Positions 40,595-48,990 of a stretch of 64,000 nt of DNA are shown here, in pieces. The notes beneath the pieces were generated by a model, which had not been told where the DNA came from, did no database searches, and saw only the letters and a program-made list of their open reading frames with translations. The translations under genes were made by a program, and so were the position numbers. Position 1 is the first letter of the stretch, and every line of letters starts with the position of its first letter. The DNA lies in assembly GCF_000188055.2 (NCBI RefSeq), contig NZ_AEUZ02000001.1, positions 944,001 through 1,008,000 of the forward strand, read 5' to 3'. Origin of the DNA: Streptococcus urinalis 2285-97 (GTDB lineage Bacteria; Bacillota; Bacilli; Lactobacillales; Streptococcaceae).

Positions 40595-41488
40595 ATGACA
40601 TACTTAAATGATTCCCTAAATGGTATTGATATCAGGGAAAATGAACCCTTAAAAAATTATACTTATACTAAAGTTGGAGGCCCAGCAGATTTTTTGGCAT
40701 TTCCAAGAAATCGATTTGAGCTTGTGAGATTAGTAAAATATGCTAATCAAAATGATATTCCTTGGATGGTACTTGGTAATGCAAGTAATCTCATTGTTCG
40801 TGATGGTGGCATTCGTGGCTTTGTGATTATGTTTGATAAATTAAATACTGTCAAAGTTAATGGGTATACTATTGAGGCAGAAGCTGGAGCAAATTTAATT
40901 GAAACTACCCGTGTTGCCAGATTTAATAGTTTAAGTGGTTTTGAATTTGCATGTGGTATTCCTGGAAGTGTTGGTGGTGCAGTTTACATGAACGCAGGAG
41001 CTTACGGTGGGGAAATTGCTCATATTTTGTTATCTGCTCAAGTATTGACACCTGAAGGAGACATAAAAACCATTCAAGCCAGAGATATGGCATTTGGTTA
41101 TCGTCATTCTGTTATTCAATCCACTGGAGATGTTGTTATTTCAGCAAAATTTGCTCTCAGACCTGGTAATTATGATCAAATTACGCAAGAGATGAAACGC
41201 TTAAATCATCTTCGTCAATTAAAACAACCTCTTGAGTATCCTTCATGTGGTTCTGTTTTTAAGAGACCAGTGGGACATTTTGCTGGGCAGTTGATTATGG
41301 AATCACAATTAAAAGGCCATCGAATTGGTGGTGTTGAAGTTTCAGAAAAGCATGCTGGCTTTATGATTAATGTCGATAATGGAACAGCAAATGACTATGA
41401 ACAATTAATTGTACATGTTATAAAAACAGTCGAAACTAACTCTGGAATTCGTCTAGAGCCAGAAGTTAGAATTATTGGTGAAAAATAA
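40595..41488 (+). CDS. murB: UDP-N-acetylenolpyruvoylglucosamine reductase
   Basis: This 297-residue FAD enzyme makes UDP-MurNAc for peptidoglycan. [49 protein letters not shown] and the catalytic-Ser segment [11 protein letters not shown] are clear. The potABCD genes follow after 17 bases, the usual streptococcal order. Confidence 0.95.
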   Translation: MTYLNDSLNGIDIRENEPLKNYTYTKVGGPADFLAFPRNRFELVRLVKYANQNDIPWMVLGNASNLIVRDGGIRGFVIMFDKLNTVKVNGYTIEAEAGANLIETTRVARFNSLSGFEFACGIPGSVGGAVYMNAGAYGGEIAHILLSAQVLTPEGDIKTIQARDMAFGYRHSVIQSTGDVVISAKFALRPGNYDQITQEMKRLNHLRQLKQPLEYPSCGSVFKRPVGHFAGQLIMESQLKGHRIGGVEVSEKHAGFMINVDNGTANDYEQLIVHVIKTVETNSGIRLEPEVRIIGEK

Positions 41489-41505
41489 GTTGGAGGAAAG
41501 CAATA

Positions 41506-42660
41506 GTGAGCCAACCCATTATTGAATTTAGAAATATTAGTAAGACTTTTGATGATAGCGGTACCAAAGTTTTAAATAATATTAATTTTGAACTAGAAGA
41601 AGGAAAATTCTATACATTACTTGGAGCATCAGGTTCTGGGAAATCAACCATTTTAAATATTATTGCGGGTCTCTTAGAAGCGACTTCTGGTGATGTCTTA
41701 CTAGATGGTAAACGCATCAATGATGTTCCCATTAATAAAAGAGATATTCATACCGTTTTTCAAAATTATGCTCTTTTTCCGCATATGACTGTTTTTGAAA
41801 ACGTGGCTTTTTCTCTAAAATTGAAAAAAATCAATAAACATGAGATTAAAAATCGAGTTGAAGAAGCCTTGAAAATGGTTCAATTAGAAGGCTATGGGCA
41901 ACGATCAATTCAAAAACTTTCTGGTGGACAAAGACAACGTGTTGCTATTGCACGAGCCATTATAAATCAACCTAAAGTGGTTCTATTAGATGAACCTCTT
42001 TCAGCATTGGATCTAAAATTACGAACAGAAATGCAGTATGAATTAAGAGAACTGCAACAACGTCTTGGAATTACTTTTGTTTTTGTAACACACGATCAAG
42101 AAGAAGCATTAGCTATGAGTGATTGGATTTTTGTTATGAATGACGGTGAGATAGTTCAATCAGGAACACCAGTTGATATTTATGATGAACCTATCAATCA
42201 TTTTGTTGCCAATTTTATTGGAGAGTCAAATATCCTTAATGGCAAAATGATCGAAGATTACTTGGTTGAATTTAATGGCAAACGTTTTGAATCTGTTGAT
42301 GGTGGAATGAGACCAAATGAAAGTGTTGAAGTTGTTATTAGACCAGAAGATTTGCAGATTACGTTACCAGAAGAAGGTAAACTACAAGTTAAAGTCGATA
42401 CACAACTTTTTAGAGGGGTACATTATGAAATTATCGCTTATGATGATTTAGGCAATGAATGGATGATTCATTCAACACGCAAAGCCATAGAAGGTGAAGT
42501 GATTGGATTAGATTTCACACCTGAAGATATTCATATCATGAGGTTAAATGAAACAGAAGAAGAGTTTGATGCCAGAATTGAGGAATATGTTGATACTGAA
42601 GATCATGAAGACGGATTGATCAATTATATAGAGGAGGAAAGAAATGAAGAAAACCTCTAA
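41506..42660 (+). CDS. potA: Spermidine/putrescine ABC transporter ATP-binding protein
   Basis: This 384-residue ATPase powers polyamine import. Walker [11 protein letters not shown]-loop [13 protein letters not shown], signature LSGGQRQRV, Walker [14 protein letters not shown], then a TOBE domain from about residue 250. The GTG start (VSQPIIEF) at 41506 follows TTGGAGGAAAG. It overlaps potB by 17 bases. Confidence 0.95.
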   Translation: MSQPIIEFRNISKTFDDSGTKVLNNINFELEEGKFYTLLGASGSGKSTILNIIAGLLEATSGDVLLDGKRINDVPINKRDIHTVFQNYALFPHMTVFENVAFSLKLKKINKHEIKNRVEEALKMVQLEGYGQRSIQKLSGGQRQRVAIARAIINQPKVVLLDEPLSALDLKLRTEMQYELRELQQRLGITFVFVTHDQEEALAMSDWIFVMNDGEIVQSGTPVDIYDEPINHFVANFIGESNILNGKMIEDYLVEFNGKRFESVDGGMRPNESVEVVIRPEDLQITLPEEGKLQVKVDTQLFRGVHYEIIAYDDLGNEWMIHSTRKAIEGEVIGLDFTPEDIHIMRLNETEEEFDARIEEYVDTEDHEDGLINYIEEERNEENL

Positions 42661-43438
42661 TCTGTTTTCAATTCCTTATATTTTATGGATCTTTTTCTTT
42701 GTTGTCGCACCAGTTGCCCTTTTAATTTTTAAATCTTTTTTCAATATTCAAGGACAATTGACATTCAGTAATTATCAGGTGTTCTTTAGTTCATTTACTT
42801 ATTTAAAAATGAGCTTCAATTCAATATTATATGCCGGCATAATTACTCTTGTGACACTTTGTGTTGCTTATCCAACAGCTTTGTTTTTGAGACAATTAAA
42901 GCATAAACAACTTTGGTTAATGTTAATTATTTTACCAACTTGGGTCAATTTACTTTTGAAAGCATATGCTTTTATGGGAATATTTGGTCAAGAAGGAAGT
43001 TTTAATCATTTTTTGACATTTATGGGAATTGGTCCAAAACAGCTTTTGTTTACGGATTTCTCTTTCATTTTTGTGGCTGCTTATATTGAGTTGCCTTTTA
43101 TGATTTTACCTATTTTCAATGCTTTGGATAATATTGATGATAATATTATTAATGCAAGTAGAGATTTAGGTGCTAATGAACTTCAAACATTTTCAAAAGT
43201 TATTTTTCCATTATCGATGAATGGGGTTAGAAGTGGTGTTCAGTCAGTTTTTATACCTAGTCTTAGCTTGTTTATGTTAACACGATTAATTGGTGGAAAT
43301 CGCGTTATTACCTTAGGAACAGCTATTGAACAACATTTTTTGACAACTCAAAACTGGGGAATGGGGTCAACTATCGGTGTCGTTTTAATTCTTGCAATGG
43401 TACTAACAATGTGGTTAACAAAGGAGAGAAGTAAATGA
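42644..43438 (+). CDS. potB: Spermidine/putrescine ABC transporter permease
   Basis: This 264-residue permease has six membrane segments and the ATPase-contact EAA loop [28 protein letters not shown] before the ATG lies inside the potA end. It overlaps potC by four bases. Confidence 0.94.
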   Translation: MKKTSNLFSIPYILWIFFFVVAPVALLIFKSFFNIQGQLTFSNYQVFFSSFTYLKMSFNSILYAGIITLVTLCVAYPTALFLRQLKHKQLWLMLIILPTWVNLLLKAYAFMGIFGQEGSFNHFLTFMGIGPKQLLFTDFSFIFVAAYIELPFMILPIFNALDNIDDNIINASRDLGANELQTFSKVIFPLSMNGVRSGVQSVFIPSLSLFMLTRLIGGNRVITLGTAIEQHFLTTQNWGMGSTIGVVLILAMVLTMWLTKERSK

Positions 43439-44211
43439 AGAAATTTGCCAATATTTATTTAGCCATTGTTTTTGCTCTCCTTTATATCCCTATCTTTTAT
43501 TTAATTTTTTATTCTTTCAATAAAGGTGGCGATATGAACCACTTTACTGGGGTAACCTTTAGTCATTACAAAAATATGTTTTCGGATAGTCGTTTGATGA
43601 TTATTCTTATGGAAACATTCATTTTAGCTTTTTTAAGTGCTTTAATTGCTACCATTATTGGAACATTTGGTGCTATATTTATTCATCAATCTAATAAAAA
43701 ATTTCAAACAGCTGCTTTATCAGCCAATAATGTATTAATGGTTTCACCAGATGTTATGATTGGTGCGTCTTTTCTTATTTTATTCACAATGTTGAAATTT
43801 CCTCTTGGCATGTTATCCGTCTTGCTTAGTCATATTGCATTTTCTATTCCCATAGTGGTTCTTATGGTTTTACCAAGATTAAAAGAAATGAACGAGGATA
43901 TGATTAATGCTGCCTTTGATTTAGGTGCCAATCAATTTCAGATGTTAAAAGAAGTAATGCTACCTTATTTGACTCCAGGAATTATTGCAGGATATTTTAT
44001 GGCATTTACCTATTCCTTAGATGATTTTGCAGTTACTTTCTTCTTAACAGGTAATGGTTTTACAACGTTATCAGTTGAGATATACTCACGCGCAAGACAA
44101 GGTATTTCTTTAGAAATTAATGCACTTTCGACGATAGTATTTTTATTTTCTATTTTATTAGTGATAGGTTATTATTTCATTTCTCAAGATAAGGAGGAAC
44201 GAAATGCGTAA
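43435..44211 (+). CDS. potC: Spermidine/putrescine ABC transporter permease
   Basis: This 258-residue permease is the second membrane subunit. EAA loop NAAFDLGANQFQMLKEVMLP, and the preceding IAFSIPIVVLMVLPRL segment, are typical. It overlaps potB (ATGA) and potD (8 bases). Confidence 0.94.
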   Translation: MKKFANIYLAIVFALLYIPIFYLIFYSFNKGGDMNHFTGVTFSHYKNMFSDSRLMIILMETFILAFLSALIATIIGTFGAIFIHQSNKKFQTAALSANNVLMVSPDVMIGASFLILFTMLKFPLGMLSVLLSHIAFSIPIVVLMVLPRLKEMNEDMINAAFDLGANQFQMLKEVMLPYLTPGIIAGYFMAFTYSLDDFAVTFFLTGNGFTTLSVEIYSRARQGISLEINALSTIVFLFSILLVIGYYFISQDKEERNA

Positions 44212-45277
44212 ATTGTATTCTTTTTTTGCAGGGATTACCATAGTTATTCTTTTCTTAACTATGATAACAGTTGTTACGAAAAAACAGTCTGGTAGTTCTG
44301 CACAGTCCGATAAACTTGTTATCTATAATTGGGGGGATTATATTGATCCCGACTTATTAACAAAGTTTACAAAAGAAACAGGTATTCAAGTTCAATATGA
44401 AACATTTGATTCTAACGAAGCCATGTATACCAAAATAAAACAAGGTGGAACTACCTACGATATTGCAGTTCCAAGTGACTACACCATTGATAAAATGAAA
44501 AAAGCCAACTTACTCTATAAATTGGATAAATCAAAAATCAAAGGTCTATCAAATATTAGTCCAGAATTTTTGGGTAAAAGCTTTGACCTTAACAATGACT
44601 ATTCTATCCCCTACTTTTGGGGAACTGTAGGAATTGTTTACAATGATCAATTAGTCAAAAATCCTCCAAAACATTGGATTGATTTATGGAATAGTGAGTA
44701 TAAGAATCAAATTATGCTTGTTGATGGTGCTAGAGAAATAATGGGGATTGGTTTAAATACTTATGGCTACAGTTTAAATACCAAGAACCAAGCTGAATTA
44801 ATCAAAGTTGAAAAACGCCTTCAAGGTTTGACTCCCAATGTTAAAGCAATTGTTGCTGATGAAATGAAAGGTTATATGATTCAAGGAGATGCTGCTATAG
44901 GTGTCACCTTCTCTGGCGAAGCAAGTGAAATGCTTTCGTCCAATAAACACCTTCATTATGTTTTACCACAAGAAGGGTCAAATCTATGGTTTGATAATAT
45001 CGTCATTCCAAAAACAATGAAACATAAAAAAGAAGCATATGCTTTTATTAATTTTATGCTTGATCCAAAGAATGCTGCTCAGAATGCTGAGTATATTGGC
45101 TATGCAACACCAAATGAAAAAGCCAAAGAATTGCTTCCAAATGAAGTGAAGCGTGATAAAGCATTTTATCCTGATCAAGAGACAATAAAACACTTAGAAG
45201 TATATGATAATCTTGGTGATAAGTGGTTGGGTATATATAATGACCTGTATTTACAATTTAAGATGTATCGAAAATAA
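44204..45277 (+). CDS. potD: Spermidine/putrescine-binding protein
   Basis: This 357-residue extracellular solute-binding protein captures polyamines: KLVIYNWGDYIDPDLLTKF, YDIAVPSDYTIDKM, the WGTVGIVYN strand and EGSNLWFDNIVIPKTM. The N-terminus is a hydrophobic helix (about 7-26) but has no lipobox cysteine, so it is probably anchored by an uncleaved helix rather than by lipid. Last gene of the operon. Confidence 0.94.
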   Translation: MRKLYSFFAGITIVILFLTMITVVTKKQSGSSAQSDKLVIYNWGDYIDPDLLTKFTKETGIQVQYETFDSNEAMYTKIKQGGTTYDIAVPSDYTIDKMKKANLLYKLDKSKIKGLSNISPEFLGKSFDLNNDYSIPYFWGTVGIVYNDQLVKNPPKHWIDLWNSEYKNQIMLVDGAREIMGIGLNTYGYSLNTKNQAELIKVEKRLQGLTPNVKAIVADEMKGYMIQGDAAIGVTFSGEASEMLSSNKHLHYVLPQEGSNLWFDNIVIPKTMKHKKEAYAFINFMLDPKNAAQNAEYIGYATPNEKAKELLPNEVKRDKAFYPDQETIKHLEVYDNLGDKWLGIYNDLYLQFKMYRK

Positions 45278-45283
45278 TAGTTT

Positions 45284-45316
45284 AAATCTCTATCCTTAAA
45301 AGTTAGAGATTTTTAA
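45284..45316 (+). terminator. Terminator of murB-potABCD
   Basis: AAATCTCTA/TAGAGATTT stem with an 11-base loop and a T tract. Confidence 0.82.
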
Positions 45317-45389
45317 GTGTCTTTAAAATGTGCTAGAAAGTTACTGATTTCTTTGATACAATGGAAGGTAACAGAAAGTGTGAGGTTAG

Positions 45390-46928
45390 ATGGAAAATCA
45401 TAGAAATGAATTTACTTTTTCAAGACAAAATATTTTAGGTTTCGTTTGGACAGGACTCTTGGTTGGTCTTGTCTCTGGAACAGTTGTGAGTTTATTTAGG
45501 TTATCAATTGAAAAAATATTTGAAAGAGTTGTTGAGATTTATCATCAATCCCATCACAATCATTGGCTTTTATTACTAATCATTTTTGTTAGTTTAATTT
45601 TTGCTTTTATTATTGGATTTCTTGTAAAATCAGAACCTGATATAAAAGGATCAGGTATTCCTCATGTTGAAGGGGAATTAAAAGGAATGCTTCATCCAAA
45701 TTGGTGGAGTGTCTTGTGGAAAAAGTTTATTGCTGGCGTACTTGCTATTTCAATGGGATTTATGCTGGGTCGCGAAGGTCCTAGTATTCAATTAGGTTCT
45801 ATGTCAGCCAAAGGCTTATCAAAATGGCTTAAATCAAGTAGGGTTGAAAAACGAGTTCTCATTGCAAGTGGTGCTGCGGCAGGACTTTCAGCAGCTTTTA
45901 ATGCTCCGATAGCAGGACTTTTATTTGTTGTTGAAGAAGTTTATCATCATTTTTCAAGATTGGTATGGATTTCAGCTTTAGTTGCCAGTTTAGTTGCTAA
46001 TTTTATTTCTTTAAATATTTTTGGTCTCCATCCCGTTTTAGGATTTCCAAATCATTTAACATCTCTTGGTTTATACCAATATTGGATTTTACCAGTTATG
46101 GGAATTTTCCTAGGACTTTTGGGATATTATTATGAAGTCATTATTTTAAGAATTCAATGGGTTTATCAAAAACTTGAAGGTATTTTTAGATTACCTCAGT
46201 ATTTAAATGTTATTTATTTAGTGTTTGCTATTTTACCAATAGGTTATTATGCGCCTCAATTATTAGGTGGTGGTAATGGACTTATCATATCGATGGCTGG
46301 AAAATCACCAACTTTACTGGTTGCCCTAACTTATTTTATCATCCGATTTATTTGGAGTATGTTGTGCTACGGTTCTGGTCTTCCTGGTGGTATATTCTTA
46401 CCTATATTGACCTTAGGCTCATTAGCTGGTTTATGCTTTGGTCTTTTATTTGAAAATCTTCATCTCATTTCACATGATTTGATTCCTCTATTTATCGTTC
46501 TAGGTATGTCTGGTTATTTTGGAGCTATTTCCAAAGCTCCTCTTACTGGTATGATTTTAGTCACTGAAATGGTTGGTGATATGAGACAATTAATGAGTAT
46601 AGGTGTTGTCACTTTATTTGCATATATTATTATGGATTTTCTAAAAGGCGAACCAATTTACGAAGCTATGCTCTCAAAAATGAGTTTATCAAAACCCAAA
46701 GAACTTATTGAACCAACACTTATTGAATTAACAGTATCTGATAAAATAGCTGGAAAAAAAGTCAGAGATTTACACTTACCTCATAATGCTCTTATAACAA
46801 CTCAAATGTCTGGGAAACACTCTGAATTAGTATCTGGTAATACGATTCTTAGGTCTGGTGAAACAATCTTTTTAGTCGTCAATGAACCGGATATTGCTAA
46901 AATCAGAGCATATTTTATGGAAACTTAA
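45390..46928 (+). CDS. ClC-family chloride channel/antiporter with C-terminal RCK_C domain
   Basis: This 512-residue protein has the ClC signature segments: KGSGIPHVEGEL, MLGREGPSIQLGS (gating Glu), the GSGLPGGIFLPILTLGS selectivity region and the AAGLSAAFNAPIAGLLF helix. A cytosolic TrkA-C-like domain follows from about residue 435 (ELTVSDKIAGKKVRDL). Presence of both acidic gating positions was not checked fully, so channel versus H+/Cl- exchanger is open. Confidence 0.9.
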   Translation: MENHRNEFTFSRQNILGFVWTGLLVGLVSGTVVSLFRLSIEKIFERVVEIYHQSHHNHWLLLLIIFVSLIFAFIIGFLVKSEPDIKGSGIPHVEGELKGMLHPNWWSVLWKKFIAGVLAISMGFMLGREGPSIQLGSMSAKGLSKWLKSSRVEKRVLIASGAAAGLSAAFNAPIAGLLFVVEEVYHHFSRLVWISALVASLVANFISLNIFGLHPVLGFPNHLTSLGLYQYWILPVMGIFLGLLGYYYEVIILRIQWVYQKLEGIFRLPQYLNVIYLVFAILPIGYYAPQLLGGGNGLIISMAGKSPTLLVALTYFIIRFIWSMLCYGSGLPGGIFLPILTLGSLAGLCFGLLFENLHLISHDLIPLFIVLGMSGYFGAISKAPLTGMILVTEMVGDMRQLMSIGVVTLFAYIIMDFLKGEPIYEAMLSKMSLSKPKELIEPTLIELTVSDKIAGKKVRDLHLPHNALITTQMSGKHSELVSGNTILRSGETIFLVVNEPDIAKIRAYFMET

Positions 46929-47021
46929 AAAGACAGAATTTATCATAATAATTTGGCTAACCTCCAATATTTTGATATGATAGAAACAGGTTTTGTTGCA
47001 AGAATAGTAGGTATCGATATG

Positions 47022-47855
47022 ATAATTGATAAAGTTTATAACAATAATATTGTTCAATTAATAGGTGAGAACAAAGAAGAAATTATAGCAATGGGAAGAG
47101 GTATTGGTTTTCAAAAAAAACCAGGTCAAAGTATTGACGATACACAAGTTGAGAAATGGTTTGTACCTCAAAATCAAAAAGTTTCTGATGATATATCGAC
47201 AGTATATAGTGATCTTAGTGAGCAAGAAGTCGAAGCTGTTTTAGCCATTATTCAATTGGGTCAAAAAGAACTAGAGATGACATTTGATGCGGCACTTTAT
47301 ATTGCATTAGCTGATCATATTCATTATACAATTGAGAGAATCCAAGATGGTTTTAGTATTAATAACCCTTTATCCTGGGAAATTAGAAAATTTTATCCAA
47401 AGGAATACACGGTTGGTCAAAAAGCTCTTGATATTATTAAGGATAAATTGAATATCAATTTACCATCAGATGAAGGTTCTTCTATTGCACTACATCTAAT
47501 CAATGCCCAAAAAGATTCAGGTATGGTTGAAAAGAATTGAAAAATGGCTAGTTTAGTTATCGCTATTTTAGATATTGTAAGATTGTACTATGGTAAACAT
47601 TTTGATGAAGATAGTGTGTCTTATAATCGCTTTGTAAAGCATCTTCAGTATTTTGCTCAACGAGTTTTAAATGGACAAGTTCAAGGAAGTAACGATAGTT
47701 TTTTATTTGAACAAGTGAAGTTAAATTACCCTGAAGCATATAAATGCACTGAGAAGATTAAGGACTATTTACGTACGACATTTGATTTTAAAATGAGCAG
47801 TGATGAACAGGTCTATTTGACTATTCATATTCAACGACTATACAATAGTAATTAA
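47022..47855 (+). pseudogene. licT: LicT/BglG-family antiterminator, interrupted by an in-frame TGA
   Basis: From an ATG at 47022 (MIIDKVYNNNIVQLIGENKE) the product has the RNA-binding CAT domain (to about 55, MGRGIGFQKKPG) and the first PRD domain (LADHIHYTIERIQDG). TGA at 47538-47540 stops it at 172 residues, then the same frame continues with AAA ATG and MASLVIAILDIVRLYYGKHF, the second PRD domain, to 47855; in total about 278 codons, the normal LicT length. Such proteins bind RAT leader RNA to allow beta-glucoside operon expression. No PTS gene is adjacent. A truncated CAT-PRD1 protein could still be made and might lack PTS-dependent control. Confidence 0.85.
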
Positions 47856-47884
47856 AAAAGTCCCTTTTTAAAGGGACTTTTTTA
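47854..47884. terminator. Bidirectional terminator between licT and the AraC gene
   Basis: AAAAAGTCCCTT/AAGGGACTTTTT stem between convergent genes. Confidence 0.9.
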
Positions 47885-48802
47885 ATTTTTAGGATTTATC
47901 AGTGTCATACTCTCTTTAGGCTTTGAATAATTAAGTCGGTATTGACTAGGTGTCATATTGTAGTAGCGTTTAAATTGTCGATTAAAATTGGATAGATTGT
48001 TAAATCCAATTTTATTAGCAATTTCTAAAATAGGAGAAGTAGAATTGATGAGAAGTTCACATGCTTTAGATAATCTTACCTTGATAACAAATTCGGTACA
48101 AGAAGTGCCAGTGTGTTGTTTAAACACAGTCATAAAGTGCGTTTTACTATAACCAATGAAATCTGCAAGTTTTTCAATAGATAAGTCACTTTCGTAATTA
48201 TTATTAATAAAATCAATTAATTCTCTGATCTTTTCATTTTTACGATAAACATCTTCAGTACTCTTTTTAATGACGTATTTATAATAATAAAGGTAGTACA
48301 TCAACTCATTTATCTTGGATTTTAGAAGTAATTCAAAATGCCTACCTTCCTTTTTACTGAGATCAAAAATTTGGAAGAGACACTTTTTAATCTCATCATA
48401 GCCCTCCATATCAGACGTAATGCGGTAAATGAACTTGTAATAACTATTTTGTAGAGGTTGTAAATAACGTAAACTAACTTGGTCAATAATTGAAGCCCCA
48501 ATCATATCAAGATGGAATTGAAACGTTTCCATATGATGCTCTTGACTACCAATCGGATGTATGGAATGCATGCCATTAGGTCTTACGAGAATGATATCGC
48601 CTTTTTGACTATTAAAAAAATCATAATCTATATGGAAACGTGCACTCCCTTCATGAATAAAGTTAATTTCTAATTCAGGATGCCAATGAAATAAAATATC
48701 TGGACTTCCATTTGAAACAATAGTATTGAAATAATGATATGGTAATAAATGATTATTTTCGTTCAAAACATCTTGTTTAAAAGGATTTTGCTTTAATTTC
48801 AA
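47882..48802 (-). CDS. AraC-family transcriptional regulator
   Basis: This 306-residue protein has an N-terminal cupin-type sensor domain (LFHWHPELEINFIHEGSARF, GDIILVRPNGMHSIHP) and a C-terminal double HTH (SIEKLADFIGYSKTHFMTVF, then ILEIANKIGFNNLSNFNRQF, ending YYNMTPSQYR). It is divergent from the secreted CHAP-like protein gene at 48991 and may control it; the intergenic region is 188 bases. The ligand is unknown. The ATG is preceded by GGTGGTTTA, a weak ribosome site. Confidence 0.9.
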   Translation of the reverse strand: MKLKQNPFKQDVLNENNHLLPYHYFNTIVSNGSPDILFHWHPELEINFIHEGSARFHIDYDFFNSQKGDIILVRPNGMHSIHPIGSQEHHMETFQFHLDMIGASIIDQVSLRYLQPLQNSYYKFIYRITSDMEGYDEIKKCLFQIFDLSKKEGRHFELLLKSKINELMYYLYYYKYVIKKSTEDVYRKNEKIRELIDFINNNYESDLSIEKLADFIGYSKTHFMTVFKQHTGTSCTEFVIKVRLSKACELLINSTSPILEIANKIGFNNLSNFNRQFKRYYNMTPSQYRLNYSKPKESMTLINPKN

Positions 48803-48889
48803 AATAAACCACCTCTACTTATTTTCCTATAATAGTATTATATCAAAGTCCTATTGCTAAAGCTCTCATAAGTTTTTGATTTGACAATA

Positions 48890-48906
48890 TGTAATATAAA
48901 TGTAAC
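48890..48906 (+). promoter_or_regulatory. WalR/VicR-type box upstream of the Bsp-like gene
   Basis: TGTAATATAAATGTAAC fits the TGTWAH-N5-TGTWAH site of the WalRK (VicRK) cell-wall two-component system. It lies beside TTGACA (48881-48886) and about 85 bases upstream of the ATG at 48991. Confidence 0.6.
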
Positions 48907-48990
48907 AATTGAAATATAAAAGACATAATTAACTTTAATATGTCACAATGGACTATTACAATTCAGAAGTTTTAGGAAAAGGAGATTACC

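Noticed and set aside
46953..47021. An upstream TTG start for LicT at 46953
   Set aside because: The added 23 residues do not belong to the family, whose members start directly with the CAT domain, as the ATG at 47022 does.
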